DNA of 64,000 nt from Aequorivita xiaoshiensis (GCF_022008395.1 NZ_JAIRBB010000003.1:124001-188000); one strand, 5' to 3'. Counted from the stretch's first letter, positions 38,301 through 46,333 are shown. Translations and numbers: made by a program. The notes: generated from the letters alone by a model not told the origin.

Positions 38301-39646
38301 AAGCTGTAAATACCTTAATCGGACTTGCAACTTCATTAAAGAAAATTCAACTTAGCTATAAAGAAAACAATGGTATTTACTTACCAGGATATACCCCATC
38401 GGTTGGATTTATTGGAACCTTAAAACCAACCACAGGTTTTGTTTTTGGAAGTCAGAGCGAAATTCGCGAATTGGCAGCTCGTAAAGGTTGGTTAACACTG
38501 TACCCTGAATTTAATGAGCAGTATACCGAAACTACTAGCCGCCAGTTAGATATTCAGGCAAACTTAACACCCTTCACCGATTTAACGATTGATGTAAATG
38601 GAAGCAGAGTGTATTCTGAAAACTATTCAGAAAACTATATTGTTGAAAATGGGCTTTATAACTCTTTAACGCCTAATACATTTGGTAACTTCAACATTTC
38701 AACTATGTTGATTAAAACTGCATTTTCTGCTAGTGATGAAACCAATTCGGCTGCGTTTGAAGACTTCAGAAATAACCGTTTGATTATTGCCAACAGACTT
38801 GCGGAAGAACATTATCAAGGAGGTCCAATTCCAAGAACGGAAGATGGTTTCCCAGTAGGTTTCGGGAGAAATAGTCAAGACGTATTGTTGCCAGCCTTCC
38901 TTGCAGCTTATAAAGGAAATAAAGCAGATAAAGAAAGTACGGGTATCTTTAGAGATGTGCCACTTCCAAACTGGGATATTAAGTATACAGGATTAATGAG
39001 GTTGCCTTGGTTTAAGAAAAACTTCAAGCGTTTCTCATTAGCTCACGGATATAGAGCTGGGTATACTGTAAACCAATTCCAATCTAATTTAGATTACAAC
39101 CACGCAGATCCTGAAGCTGTAGACCAATCGGGTAATTTCAAAGTGAAAACATTGTTGACCAATGTGAACTTAACTGAACAGTTTTCACCATTAATTAGAA
39201 TGGATTTTGAAATGAAAAATTCGGTTAAAATATTAGCCGAAGTACGTAAAGACCGAGCGCTTGCTTTAAGTTTTGCAAATAACCTACTCACAGAAATTAG
39301 AGGTAATGAATACACTGTTGGTTTAGGTTATCGAATTAAAGATTTACGAATTGCGACTAATTTTGGAGGAAAAAAGTCGGTTATGAGTAGTGACCTTAAC
39401 TTTAAGATTGATCTTACAAGAAGGGATAATGTAACAATAATAAGATATTTAGATATCGAGAATAGTCAAACTACAGCAGGACAAACTATGTATGGAGCTC
39501 AATTGACTATGGATTACGCGCTGAGTAAGAACCTTACAGCTTTATTCTATTACGATCATACTTTTTCAAAGTATGCTATCTCAACGGCGTTCCCTCAAAC
39601 TACTATCCGCAGCGGATTTACCCTGCGATATAATTTTGGAAACTAA
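32384..39646 (+). CDS. sprA: T9SS translocon / gliding protein SprA
   Basis: SprA is the very large outer-membrane barrel through which type IX cargo leaves the cell, also needed for gliding. At 2420 aa it has the size of the known protein. A signal peptide (about 1-30, ending SSLAQ) is followed by repeated beta-rich blocks, including the LMMKNIYPIGAYQLEKEDFKL and FKLKGSYKSTG type segments, then barrel strands to the final aromatic RYNFGN. The start is a TTG at 32384, 3 nt after ruvA; an ATG at 32501 is too late and would remove the signal. A Gly/Lys/Arg-rich low-complexity loop lies at about 1900-1980. gcvH follows after 17 nt. Confidence 0.97.
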   Translation: MKAKNYVYKGSFFKLLAVLSFILVSNSSLAQDSTAVGNEMGNMILPNPTSIQDLYTYDPITDRYIYSQTLGGFNINYPTILTPKEYQDLIQKEQMKSYFKQKIDAADGRKEGSEEEQKNLLPTFYVNSNFFETVFGGTSIEVIPQGSVEMDLGVLYTKQDNPSFSPRNRTNFSFDFDQRISLSLLAKVGTRLQVNANYDTQSTFDFQNQIKLEYTPTEDDIIQKIEVGNVSMPLNSSLIQGAQSLFGVKTQLQFGKTTITGVFSEQKSESRTVTAEGGATVTDFELYALDYDENRHFFLAHYFRDNYDRALAQYPFVNSNVQVTRMEVWVTNRTSRTENVRNIVAIQDIGESDPLNIGLNAPPGGFINVGRNAYPDNANNDFNPFGINGGASSLLTPAIRDVATVGQGFSGVQVSEGIDYATLENARRLDQSEYQLNAELGYISLNQSLSNDEVLAVSYQFTANGKVYQVGEFSSDGVEANGGPRELGGSNPPGGNNEVGMAQNLVVKLLKSNITSVTEPIWDLMMKNIYPIGAYQLEKEDFKLNIFYTDPSPLNFITEAQASPGHPYAQLPEDVKDEILLRVFNLDRLNFNNDPQNGGDGFFDFLDGITVDSQNGRIIFPTVEPFGKHLFDQLNQTPTTGVPPASYDIPETYNANQHKYVFRSLYTSTKTRAEQLESEKNKFQLKGSYKSTGADGIPIGAFNIPQGSVTVTAGGRTLVEGVDYTVNYQLGRVKIIDPSLLNSKTPISISTENNSLFGQQSKRFTGLNVEHKFSDKFMIGATYLNLNERPLTQKSSYGVEPINNTVYGINATYSTEVPFLTRMVNHLPNIDTDVESNVSLRGEFAYLSPGAPKVSDFGGKTTVYVDDFESSQTANDISSPSSWFLASTPVGFGGEVINNDLSYNFKRAKLAWYTIDPIFYSTQRPNGINDEDLSSPFSRRVFRDEIFPNQDIIQGQTQALFTLDLAYYPSRRGEYNYNPAANGTNELPNPEDNFGGIMRPLTTTDFERSNVEYIQFWVMDPFIYEENNTNPGGMLNFNLGNISEDILKDGRKQYENGLPKDGSTGNTTSTTWGKVPSNQSLVYTFNTEGQERINQDIGLDGLNNAEEAAEFPEFAGLADPANDDYQYFLQAEGNILDRYLRYNGTQGNSPVEVTDTNRGSTAQPDVEDINRDNTMNTVNSYFEYNVPMFPGMNRDNNNYVSDVKEIEVTTENNSVIPVRWVQFKIPISEPDQAINGITDFRSIRFMRMFMSQFAENTVLRFGTLELVRGDYKRFDKTLDDVTMEDPILDNTLFEVTTVSIEENENREPIPYRLPPGLEREQLNNNNDIIRQNEQSLSLRVSGLEPNDGRAVYKNFDVDMRQYKNLEMFIHAESLQNETELTNGDMLAFIRLGNDLTDNYYEVQIPLNPTSFGARNPEDIWPLANRLNLPLELLQQVKTLTPANATEVVYYTESELGGDLSGGENELTIGIKGNPSFGNVRTIMLGVKNSTTNDISGEVWFNELRLSELENQGGWAAVVALDANIADFATVSASGRRSTVGFGSLEQGPNQRSKEDVQQYDVVTNVNLGQLLPKKWGVQLPFNYGRSEELITPQYDPEFQDIELQTRLDNAVSDAEHDRIKEQAVDYTKRQSVNFIGVRKERTGESKPKVYDIENFTGSFSYNQTDHHDFEVEDAVEQNVRVGATYNYNFEAKPIEPFKKNDSIFRGKYWQFLKDLNFNYLPTNISVGSNITRQYNEQKFRDINFIEGNIGLPTLYQRNFLFDWQYTINHNLTKSLRFNFTSTNNMIVNNYLDDEGNVNNNVGVWDGFFDVGNPNQHFQSLQVNYDLPFNKFPFLKFIRATYSYTGDYQWQASSNLFNNIPVMLNDGSTNTYDLGNSIQNASTHQINSSVDMTGFYRYIGLTKIRKSKKRNSRTGEGDIKTGRSGERGGRQGLDGKNKKDEKSGRLGLAATGNSNVMGRGASGAGEGGLNTGDKAVNTLIGLATSLKKIQLSYKENNGIYLPGYTPSVGFIGTLKPTTGFVFGSQSEIRELAARKGWLTLYPEFNEQYTETTSRQLDIQANLTPFTDLTIDVNGSRVYSENYSENYIVENGLYNSLTPNTFGNFNISTMLIKTAFSASDETNSAAFEDFRNNRLIIANRLAEEHYQGGPIPRTEDGFPVGFGRNSQDVLLPAFLAAYKGNKADKESTGIFRDVPLPNWDIKYTGLMRLPWFKKNFKRFSLAHGYRAGYTVNQFQSNLDYNHADPEAVDQSGNFKVKTLLTNVNLTEQFSPLIRMDFEMKNSVKILAEVRKDRALALSFANNLLTEIRGNEYTVGLGYRIKDLRIATNFGGKKSVMSSDLNFKIDLTRRDNVTIIRYLDIENSQTTAGQTMYGAQLTMDYALSKNLTALFYYDHTFSKYAISTAFPQTTIRSGFTLRYNFGN

Positions 39647-39663
39647 TTTAAAAAATAATTATT

Positions 39664-40044
39664 ATGAATTTACCATCAGAATTAAAGTACACTAAAGACC
39701 ACGAATGGGTTAAAATTGAAGGAGATGTTGCAATAATAGGCGTTACAGATTTCGCTCAAAGTGAGCTTGGTGATATCGTTTATGTAGACATCGAAACCGT
39801 AGGTGATACTCTGGATAAAGATGAAATCTTTGGATCTGTCGAAGCGGTTAAAACAGTATCAGACTTGTTCTTGCCGCTATCAGGTGAGATTGTAGAATTT
39901 AATGAGAACCTTGAAAGCGAGCCAGAGAAGGTAAATACAGATCCTTATGGTGAAGGCTGGATGATTAAAATGAAATTTAGTGACGCTTCAGAAATTGAAA
40001 ATTTGTTAGATGCTGATGCTTATAAGGAGGTAATTGGAGCGTAA
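39664..40044 (+). CDS. gcvH: glycine cleavage system H protein
   Basis: GcvH carries the lipoyl arm that shuttles the aminomethyl group between P, T and L proteins of glycine cleavage. The lipoyl lysine is Lys63 in [11 protein letters not shown]. 126 aa is standard. No other gcv genes are in the window. The 3' end overlaps the next gene by 11 nt, and its coding region holds that gene's ribosome-binding sequence. Confidence 0.97.
   Translation: MNLPSELKYTKDHEWVKIEGDVAIIGVTDFAQSELGDIVYVDIETVGDTLDKDEIFGSVEAVKTVSDLFLPLSGEIVEFNENLESEPEKVNTDPYGEGWMIKMKFSDASEIENLLDADAYKEVIGA
40024..40030 (+). promoter_or_regulatory. Shine-Dalgarno-like AAGGAGG before the VanZ-like gene
   Basis: AAGGAGG inside the gcvH 3' end lies 3 nt before the TTG at 40034. 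Such strong anti-SD complementarity is unusual among the start sites in this window. The spacing is shorter than the optimum, so it may help re-initiation after gcvH. Confidence 0.5.
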
Positions 40045-40426
40045 GACTTTATTGTTTGTAGCTGTAGTTTATAGTTGTGCAGTAACAGCACTGTTTTTTC
40101 TACCTACTTACTTGCTTGTGCCTAATGAAAAAGTATCAAAAATAAATATTCCACATCTTGATAAATGGATTCACGGAATTATATTCTTTGTCCTAATTTA
40201 TCTTTGGCAATGGTACTTTTATAAACATAAGAAACATAATCTAAGTGCCGTGACTATCACAGTTTTACTTGTGATTTTAATGTTTTATGGCATAATAATT
40301 GAAGTATTTCAAGAACTGTCACCTGTTGCGCGATCTGGCGATGTCTTCGACTTATTAGCAGATTTACTAGGTGCTTTATTAGGAATTTTAGTGTTTAAGA
40401 TATTTAAAGGAAAGTTTCATTCTTAA
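40034..40426 (+). CDS. VanZ-family membrane protein
   Basis: A 130-aa protein with four predicted helices (about 4-22, 40-56, 66-88, 103-124) and the VanZ-like motifs [12 protein letters not shown] and [24 protein letters not shown]. The family name comes from a teicoplanin-resistance gene, but most members have no known function and no resistance link should be assumed. The TTG at 40034 is chosen because an SD-like AAGGAGG lies just upstream and the frame overlaps gcvH by 11 nt. The order sprA-gcvH-vanZ-like-tonB is compact. Confidence 0.82.
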   Translation: MERKTLLFVAVVYSCAVTALFFLPTYLLVPNEKVSKINIPHLDKWIHGIIFFVLIYLWQWYFYKHKKHNLSAVTITVLLVILMFYGIIIEVFQELSPVARSGDVFDLLADLLGALLGILVFKIFKGKFHS

Positions 40427-40492
40427 AATTTATAATAAGTTTTAAATTGAACGATAATTTATATATTTTAGCACCAAGTTAAACCCACTATA

Positions 40493-41215
40493 ATGGAAAC
40501 AAAAAAAAACCCAAAAGTTGATGTAGGCCGCAGAAGCACACTTTTTTTCCAAATTGGAATGATAGCGATGTTATTTCTTGCGTGGCAAGCAATAGAATGG
40601 AAAACCTATGATAAATCAGATCTAGACTACGGTCAGCTTGATGTAGGTGATGAATTGGAAGAAGAAATTCCAATTACCCAACAATTGACACCACCACCAC
40701 CACCGCCACCGCCGCCACCTGCTCCAGAAGTTATTGAGGTTATGGAAGACGAAGTGGAAGAAGAAGAAACTGTAATCGAATCGACTGAAGTGAAACAAGA
40801 TGAAAAAATTGTTGAGGTTAAGGAGATTGTAGAGGAGGTAGTTGAAGAAGAAATCGCTGATGTACCTTTCGCAGTTATTGAAAATGTACCAGTTTATCCT
40901 GGGTGCGAAAATGAAAGAGGGAATGCAGCTAAGAAAAAATGTATGTCTTCTAAGATTAGTTCATTTATAAACAAAAAATTTGATACTAATCTAGCTTCTG
41001 ATTTAGGTTTGGAAGGAAGACAGCGTATCGCAGTTCAGTTTAAAATCGACAAAAGTGGGAAGGTAATTGATGTACGTGCTCGTGCTCCGCATCCAAGATT
41101 GGAAAAAGAAGCAGTGAGCGTTGTTAGATCTCTACCAGATATGACTCCGGGTAAACAACGTGGGAAACCAGTTGGGGTATTATACTCACTACCTATTGTT
41201 TTCGATATTCAATAA
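40493..41215 (+). CDS. TonB-family energy transducer (first of two)
   Basis: A TonB-type protein that would span the periplasm from the inner membrane. It has one N-terminal helix (about 20-38), a run of ten prolines near residues 66-75, an acidic Glu/Val-rich spacer (about 80-125) and a C-terminal TonB domain (about 130-240). The C-domain begins PVYPGCE and has paired cysteines C138 and C150, then AVQFKIDKSGKVIDV and ends LYSLPIVFDIQ. No ExbB/ExbD genes are nearby. A paralogue follows, and a third related domain heads the gene after that. A terminator lies at 41234-41276. Confidence 0.93.
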   Translation: METKKNPKVDVGRRSTLFFQIGMIAMLFLAWQAIEWKTYDKSDLDYGQLDVGDELEEEIPITQQLTPPPPPPPPPPAPEVIEVMEDEVEEEETVIESTEVKQDEKIVEVKEIVEEVVEEEIADVPFAVIENVPVYPGCENERGNAAKKKCMSSKISSFINKKFDTNLASDLGLEGRQRIAVQFKIDKSGKVIDVRARAPHPRLEKEAVSVVRSLPDMTPGKQRGKPVGVLYSLPIVFDIQ

Positions 41216-41233
41216 TTGAAATTACATAATATT

Positions 41234-41276
41234 AAAAGCCTCGGTTTGCACTAGCAAATACGAGGCTTTTTCTTTT
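41234..41276 (+). terminator. terminator between the two tonB-like genes
   Basis: AAAAGCCTCG pairs with CGAGGCTTTT, with an inner TTTGC/GCAAA stem, then TCTTTTT. It shows that the two TonB paralogues are separately transcribed. Confidence 0.85.
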
Positions 41277-41326
41277 TGGCATAACAGTTGTATTTCATAA
41301 TAATGTAACCTTTAAATACCATTATT

Positions 41327-42106
41327 ATGAAAACATCTACAAAAAGTACTCAGAACAAAAGAGATGAAAAGCGCGCAATAGGCATCAAGTGGAATTCAAG
41401 TTTGTTTTTCCAAATAGGTGTAATTGTAAGTTTGCTAATTGTATTCATAGTAATGCAAACCAATTTTAAAACTACTGCATCTGTAGTTGAGCCTAATACA
41501 TTTGATGGCTTAAACGAACCTCCTATTATTGATTATGTAATTGATGTAGATATTCCCAAGCCTGAGGCTCCAGTTGTAAAAGCTAAAGAAAAGCGAGTTC
41601 CAATTAAAAAAGTTGTAAAAACCACATCTTTTGAAGTTAAGCCGGATACTTCAACAGAAGTTGAAACTCCAATAGCTCAAACTGATATCCCTATTATAGA
41701 AAAGCCGAAAATTTCTGTAAGTACACCATCTGAACCGGATGTTGAGGGTCCCAAGAATATTTTAAATGTTGAGTTTGTACCGGTTTTTCCTGGTTGTGAA
41801 GTATTGAGTACAAATGCTGAAAAAGTAGAATGTATGTCTTCTAAAATCAATTCATTCATCAATAAAAATTTTAGAAAAGAGCTTTTAGAAGATTTAAATA
41901 AAAATGAAACACATAGAATTTATGTGAACTTCAAAATCGATTCAAAAGGGTACATTACCGATGTTAAAGCCAATTCTCATAACGTAAAATTGAAAAACGA
42001 AGCACAACGAGTTATTGCTAAGTTGCCAATAATGAAACCTGGTAAGCAGGGCGATAAATATGTAGATGTTCTGTACACTGTGCCTATAGTGTTTAAAATT
42101 AATTAA
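41327..42106 (+). CDS. TonB-family energy transducer (second of two)
   Basis: A 259-aa TonB paralogue. It has one N-terminal helix (about 26-45), a spacer rich in Pro, Lys and Thr but lacking the poly-proline run of the first copy, and a C-terminal TonB domain (about 148-259) starting PVFPGCE. The cysteines C157 and C169 have the same spacing as in the first copy, and CMSSKINSFINKNF is nearly identical to it. The domain ends LYTVPIVFKIN. Gene duplication followed by spacer divergence is likely. A terminator follows at 42128-42158, and the RemB-like gene after that. Confidence 0.9.
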   Translation: MKTSTKSTQNKRDEKRAIGIKWNSSLFFQIGVIVSLLIVFIVMQTNFKTTASVVEPNTFDGLNEPPIIDYVIDVDIPKPEAPVVKAKEKRVPIKKVVKTTSFEVKPDTSTEVETPIAQTDIPIIEKPKISVSTPSEPDVEGPKNILNVEFVPVFPGCEVLSTNAEKVECMSSKINSFINKNFRKELLEDLNKNETHRIYVNFKIDSKGYITDVKANSHNVKLKNEAQRVIAKLPIMKPGKQGDKYVDVLYTVPIVFKIN

Positions 42107-42127
42107 TCAATTATTATTAGATTAATT

Positions 42128-42158
42128 AGGCTCTCATTTTTAATGGGAGCCTTTTTTT
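42128..42158 (+). terminator. terminator after the second tonB-like gene
   Basis: A 10-bp stem AGGCTCTCAT / ATGGGAGCCT (one G-T pair) with a five-base loop is followed by seven T residues. Confidence 0.88.
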
Positions 42159-42212
42159 ATTCTTCTCATTCTAAAAAAAATGTATCTTTCGGTTTAAAAT
42201 ATATGAACTCCT

Positions 42213-44303
42213 ATGAAGCAGGTTATTTTTCTTATTACATTTTGTTTTTCAATAGTGTCTTTTGCTCAAGTTACCTTAGCAAATTATGAGAAATATCCAG
42301 TTTTTGAAGAATGTGTAAAAGAGGATGTTGATGCGTTAGAAAGCTGCTTTAAGACTACCCTACAATCTTTCATTTTTAAGAATTTTAAAGTACCTGAAAA
42401 AGTTGTACAGGAAAATTATAAGGGTAATGTAAATGTGCTTTTTGAAGTTGACAAAGAGGGTGGATTTAAAATTTTGTATATAGATGGTATTTATGAAGAG
42501 TTAAAGGATGAAGCACGTCGTGTTTTTGAAATGCTTCCTCAAGTAAGTCCAGCAACTTATAATGGGGCGCCAACCTATGTGCAATTTACGCTTCCTATTG
42601 CTATTCCGTTAATTGCTCCTGGAGAGAATATAATTACTTCTAAAGCTATTGAGGAAAACGATTCTAGAGTTGCATTAGTAAATGAATACGACGATATAAA
42701 AAACCTTCCTTATAATAATGAAGAGTATACAAGTAATATTAATATTCCGCTTTCTCATCATAATTATAGCTTGTTCGATGCTGCTATAAATCGAATTGGA
42801 TTAAATAGTCATACAGCACAAAAGCCATATATATACAGTGAGGTAAATAAGTATTACGATTTTGAAGCGGCTAACAAATTGTTGTCTAAAAACAAAAAAT
42901 CATGGTTTGGTCGGAAGTTTTGGGATGAACACTTAGTTACAATTAAAGGTAAAGATTATTGGATTACATTAGATGTTGGTGTTGATTTACAAGCAGGAAA
43001 AGATTTTGACGCCGATATCGATACGTATAATAATACTCGTTTGGTTTATACTCAAGGAGCGATTGGTAAAAAGTTAGGTTTTTTCGGAGTGATTTATGAA
43101 AGTCAAGGTCGTTTTGCGGACTACTTCAATAGATATGCAGAATCCATTCGACCTGCGGGAGGGAATCCCGCCATCATCCCTGGTAGAGGAATAGCGAAAG
43201 GTTTCAAAACAGATTCTTACGATTATCCTATTGCAACTGGGCATATCTCGTATACTCCTTCAAAGTATTTTAACGTTCAATTAGGTCACGGAAAAACCTT
43301 TTTAGGAGATGGATATCGTTCATTGCTTACAAGTGATAATTCAAGTCCGTATCCGTTCTTTAAGATAAATACAACCTTTTGGAAATTAAAATACACCAAC
43401 ACTTGGATGTCACTTCGCGATGTACGTCCAGAAGTTACTGAAAGTGGTTCATTTAGAACAAAATATATCGCAAATCACTATTTAAGCTATAATATTACGA
43501 AACGTTTAAACATTGGTCTATTCGAATCAGTAGTTTGGCAAAATGATAATGATAGAGGTTTTGATGTAAATTATTTAAACCCAATAATTTTTTATCGAGC
43601 AATAGAGTTCTCTACCGGGTCTCGTGGTGGAAACGCACTTATAGGTTTAAGTGCGAAATACAAAGTGAACAATCGTATAAACGCCTATGGACAGCTTATC
43701 ATAGACGAGTTTTCGAGTAGTGATGTGTTTGGTGGAAATGGAAGTTATAAAAACAAAACTGGCTATCAATTAGGATTGAAGTATTACGATGCTTTTGGGT
43801 TAAAAAACCTTTACTTGCAAACTGAATATAACCGAGTTCGTCCTTATACGTATTCACATAATTCAGTTATTCTTAATTACGGACATAATAATCAATCCTT
43901 AGCGCATACTTTAGGAGCAAATTTCTCTGAGTTTATTGCAATTGCTCGTTATCAGAAGGGAAGACTATATGGGGATGCTAAAGTTATAATTGCTAAACGA
44001 GGATTTGAATTTAATACCGACGAGGATTCAAAGTTCTATGGTAGTGATATCTATGGTACAGAAGATGATCGTGTTTCAGAAAATGGTAATACATTGGCTC
44101 AAGGAAATACAACAGATTTCTTTCACGCTGAATTACAAGCAGGATATGTTATAAATCCCGCAACCAACTTAAAAATTTACGGTAGTTTTATTTACAGGGA
44201 TTTTAATCCGATGGTTAATACTCAAACTGTTTATGAAAATCAAACAAGTTGGATAAACTTCGGAATCCGTACCGATTTATTTAACTGGTACTACGACTTT
44301 TAA
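42213..44303 (+). CDS. RemB-like outer-membrane protein with N-terminal TonB-C-like domain
   Basis: The 696-aa protein has a signal peptide (about 1-18, ending SFAQ). Residues about 28-133 resemble the C-terminal domain of the two TonB paralogues just upstream: YPVFEEC, Cys34 and Cys45, SFIFKNF, NVNVLFEVDKEGGF and a closing FTLPIAIPL. The rest (about 170-696) is a beta-barrel-like region of the capsule-assembly/RemB type, ending FNWYYDF with a C-terminal aromatic residue. RemB in Flavobacterium johnsoniae affects gliding; the match here is by overall look and should be checked. No proline spacer or inner-membrane helix is present, so this is not itself a TonB. Confidence 0.65.
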   Translation: MKQVIFLITFCFSIVSFAQVTLANYEKYPVFEECVKEDVDALESCFKTTLQSFIFKNFKVPEKVVQENYKGNVNVLFEVDKEGGFKILYIDGIYEELKDEARRVFEMLPQVSPATYNGAPTYVQFTLPIAIPLIAPGENIITSKAIEENDSRVALVNEYDDIKNLPYNNEEYTSNINIPLSHHNYSLFDAAINRIGLNSHTAQKPYIYSEVNKYYDFEAANKLLSKNKKSWFGRKFWDEHLVTIKGKDYWITLDVGVDLQAGKDFDADIDTYNNTRLVYTQGAIGKKLGFFGVIYESQGRFADYFNRYAESIRPAGGNPAIIPGRGIAKGFKTDSYDYPIATGHISYTPSKYFNVQLGHGKTFLGDGYRSLLTSDNSSPYPFFKINTTFWKLKYTNTWMSLRDVRPEVTESGSFRTKYIANHYLSYNITKRLNIGLFESVVWQNDNDRGFDVNYLNPIIFYRAIEFSTGSRGGNALIGLSAKYKVNNRINAYGQLIIDEFSSSDVFGGNGSYKNKTGYQLGLKYYDAFGLKNLYLQTEYNRVRPYTYSHNSVILNYGHNNQSLAHTLGANFSEFIAIARYQKGRLYGDAKVIIAKRGFEFNTDEDSKFYGSDIYGTEDDRVSENGNTLAQGNTTDFFHAELQAGYVINPATNLKIYGSFIYRDFNPMVNTQTVYENQTSWINFGIRTDLFNWYYDF

Positions 44304-44331
44304 GGTGGAATGAATTTAGCAGAATTCGAAA

Positions 44332-45315
44332 TTAGTTTTTGCTCTTGGCAGCGTGCTTTTTCTTCATTTCCTCTATTTTTTCACGAGCTTTAGTATTTTT
44401 TTCATTGTTGCTTTCAGAACCAGCATTTTCTTTAGCGAATTCCGCATATAGCATTTTCACAAAACGCTCTCTATTGATAAAGCCATCACCATAGCCTTTG
44501 TCGTCATAGATCTGAGTTAAACTAGTATCAGCTAATACTTCTGCTTCGGTTTTATTTAGGAGATATTGTTTTGCTACTTTTCTATAGGATATACTTAGCA
44601 TCTCTTGAAAATCCTTAAAATCGGAATAGCTTGCTATATCGCCATGGCCTGGAATTATTTTGGTGTCTTCGTTAATTACAAAAAATGCTTTGTTTATAGC
44701 AGACAAATACCCATTAATACTTCCTCCGTTATTGGTGTCGATAAAAGGATATTTTCCATTAAAAAACACATCGCCTGCATGTAGAATATTGCTTTTGGTA
44801 AAATATACCATAGCATCGCCGTCGGTATGGGCATTGTGAACGTGGAAAACATAAATTTTTTCACCGTTAAAATAAAATGTAAGGTCGTCTGAAAACGTTA
44901 TTACTGGTAGCGACTCTTTTGGAGTTTTCTTTGTTTCTGCTTCCATGATGTCCTGTAGTCGAGAACGAACGTTTTCGTGTGAGAAAATTACTGTTCCAGT
45001 TTCTGCCATAGCAACATTTCCACCCGTATGGTCTCCGTGAAAGTGTGTATTGATTAAAAAACGAACAGGTTTGTCGCTTATTTTTTTAATGTCGTTTTGA
45101 ATCTGGTCAATATCTTCAGCATATTGGTTGTCTATCATAAATATCCCGTCATCACCAAAACTTAAACCAATATTCCCTCCTTTACCTTGAAGCATGTATA
45201 TATTGTTGCTGACCTTCAGCATTTTAGTATTTATTTCTTGGCCTGTATCGCTTTGAGCGTGAGCTATAAATACCGAAAATAAAAATGTGGCGCTTAGCAT
45301 TATTTTTGATAACAT
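44332..45315 (-). CDS. metallo-beta-lactamase-fold hydrolase, secreted
   Basis: A 327-aa protein with a signal peptide (about 1-20, ending AHAQ). The zinc motif is H91-x-H93-x-D95-H96 in THFHGDHTGG, with further ligands in HNAHTDGDAMVYF, AGDVFFNG and PGHGDIA. The C-terminus (about 290-327) is a Lys/Glu-rich helix. Most such periplasmic Bacteroidota proteins are of unknown substrate, and a beta-lactamase activity should not be assumed. The gene is convergent with the RemB-like gene (28 nt between stops) and divergent from ctaB. Confidence 0.87.
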   Translation of the reverse strand: MLSKIMLSATFLFSVFIAHAQSDTGQEINTKMLKVSNNIYMLQGKGGNIGLSFGDDGIFMIDNQYAEDIDQIQNDIKKISDKPVRFLINTHFHGDHTGGNVAMAETGTVIFSHENVRSRLQDIMEAETKKTPKESLPVITFSDDLTFYFNGEKIYVFHVHNAHTDGDAMVYFTKSNILHAGDVFFNGKYPFIDTNNGGSINGYLSAINKAFFVINEDTKIIPGHGDIASYSDFKDFQEMLSISYRKVAKQYLLNKTEAEVLADTSLTQIYDDKGYGDGFINRERFVKMLYAEFAKENAGSESNNEKNTKAREKIEEMKKKHAAKSKN

Positions 45316-45386
45316 ATTTTTTTAGTTTGAAAATTATTTCAAATTACTAAAAAAGCTGAAATAAAGCATTTCTTATCAAGAATAAA

Positions 45387-45417
45387 TTGTGGAAAAATTA
45401 CAGGAAGCGTATCTTTG
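45387..45417 (+). promoter_or_regulatory. promoter of ctaB and the second oxidase block
   Basis: TTG (45387-45389), 20 nt spacer and TATCTTTG (45410-45417) form a full Bacteroidota promoter. Transcription would start near 45422, so a GTG at 45389 cannot be the start codon, and the ATG at 45434 is supported. Confidence 0.65.
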
Positions 45418-45433
45418 CGCAGCCTTAAAAAAA

Positions 45434-46333
45434 ATGAATTTGTCTGTTACACATTCCCAATCATCTTTTCAGTCCTTAATCAGGAATTTTACTGAGATTA
45501 CGAAACTGCGACTTTCTGTAAGTGTGGTTTTTTCATCCGTTGCGGGTTATCTTTTAGGTGCAGATTCTATAGACTTCTTTGTGTTATTTCTTTTGTGTTT
45601 AGGTGGATATTGTATGGTTGGTGCATCAAATGTTTACAACCAGATTATCGAGCGTGATTTAGACAAGCTAATGGATCGCACTAAAAACAGGCCGCTTCCA
45701 GCTGGACAGATGAGTGTTCAGTCTGCATTTATATTGGCTATCGTTCTTACAATTGCCGGTATAGGTTTGCTGTATTCTATAAACCCGATTACAGCCATGT
45801 TTGGGGCTGTGTCTATATTTATGTATGTTAGTTTGTACACGCCTTTAAAAACTAAAACACCATTGTCGGTTTTTGTTGGTGCTTTTCCAGGAGCAATACC
45901 TTTTATGTTGGGATGGGTTGCAGCAAGTGGTGAATTTGGTATAGAACCAGGGACATTATTTATGATCCAATTCTTTTGGCAGTTTCCACATTTTTGGGCT
46001 ATAGGATGGTTTTTATTCGACGACTATAAAAAAGGAGGCTTCTTTATGCTTCCAAACGGAAAACGCGATAAAGGAACAGCAACTCAGGTTGTGTTGTATA
46101 CTTTATGGACGGTTTTTGCATCGTTAATACCTGCATTCGGAATCACCGGGAAACTTTATTTAACTACAGTATCTGGTGTAATTATAGGAATTTTAGGAAT
46201 TGGTTTATTGTATTATGCAATAAGACTTTATAAAGAAAAAACATCAAAAGCTGCAAAACAACTTATGCTAGCAAGTGTTAGTTATATTACTTTGTTACAG
46301 ATAATATTTGTTGCAGATAAGTTTTTAAGGTAA
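45434..46333 (+). CDS. ctaB: protoheme IX farnesyltransferase (heme O synthase)
   Basis: CtaB farnesylates heme b to heme o, the first step to the heme a used by the oxidase in this window. The UbiA-type signature NVYNQIIERDLDKLMDRT.K is present (residues about 63-82), and a second Asp motif lies in DDYKKGGFFMLP. About nine helices. I take ATG 45434 (299 aa) rather than GTG 45389, because the promoter overlaps that extension. It opens the second oxidase block, 71 nt before the first subunit III gene. Heme A synthase (CtaA) is not in the window. Confidence 0.94.
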   Translation: MNLSVTHSQSSFQSLIRNFTEITKLRLSVSVVFSSVAGYLLGADSIDFFVLFLLCLGGYCMVGASNVYNQIIERDLDKLMDRTKNRPLPAGQMSVQSAFILAIVLTIAGIGLLYSINPITAMFGAVSIFMYVSLYTPLKTKTPLSVFVGAFPGAIPFMLGWVAASGEFGIEPGTLFMIQFFWQFPHFWAIGWFLFDDYKKGGFFMLPNGKRDKGTATQVVLYTLWTVFASLIPAFGITGKLYLTTVSGVIIGILGIGLLYYAIRLYKEKTSKAAKQLMLASVSYITLLQIIFVADKFLR

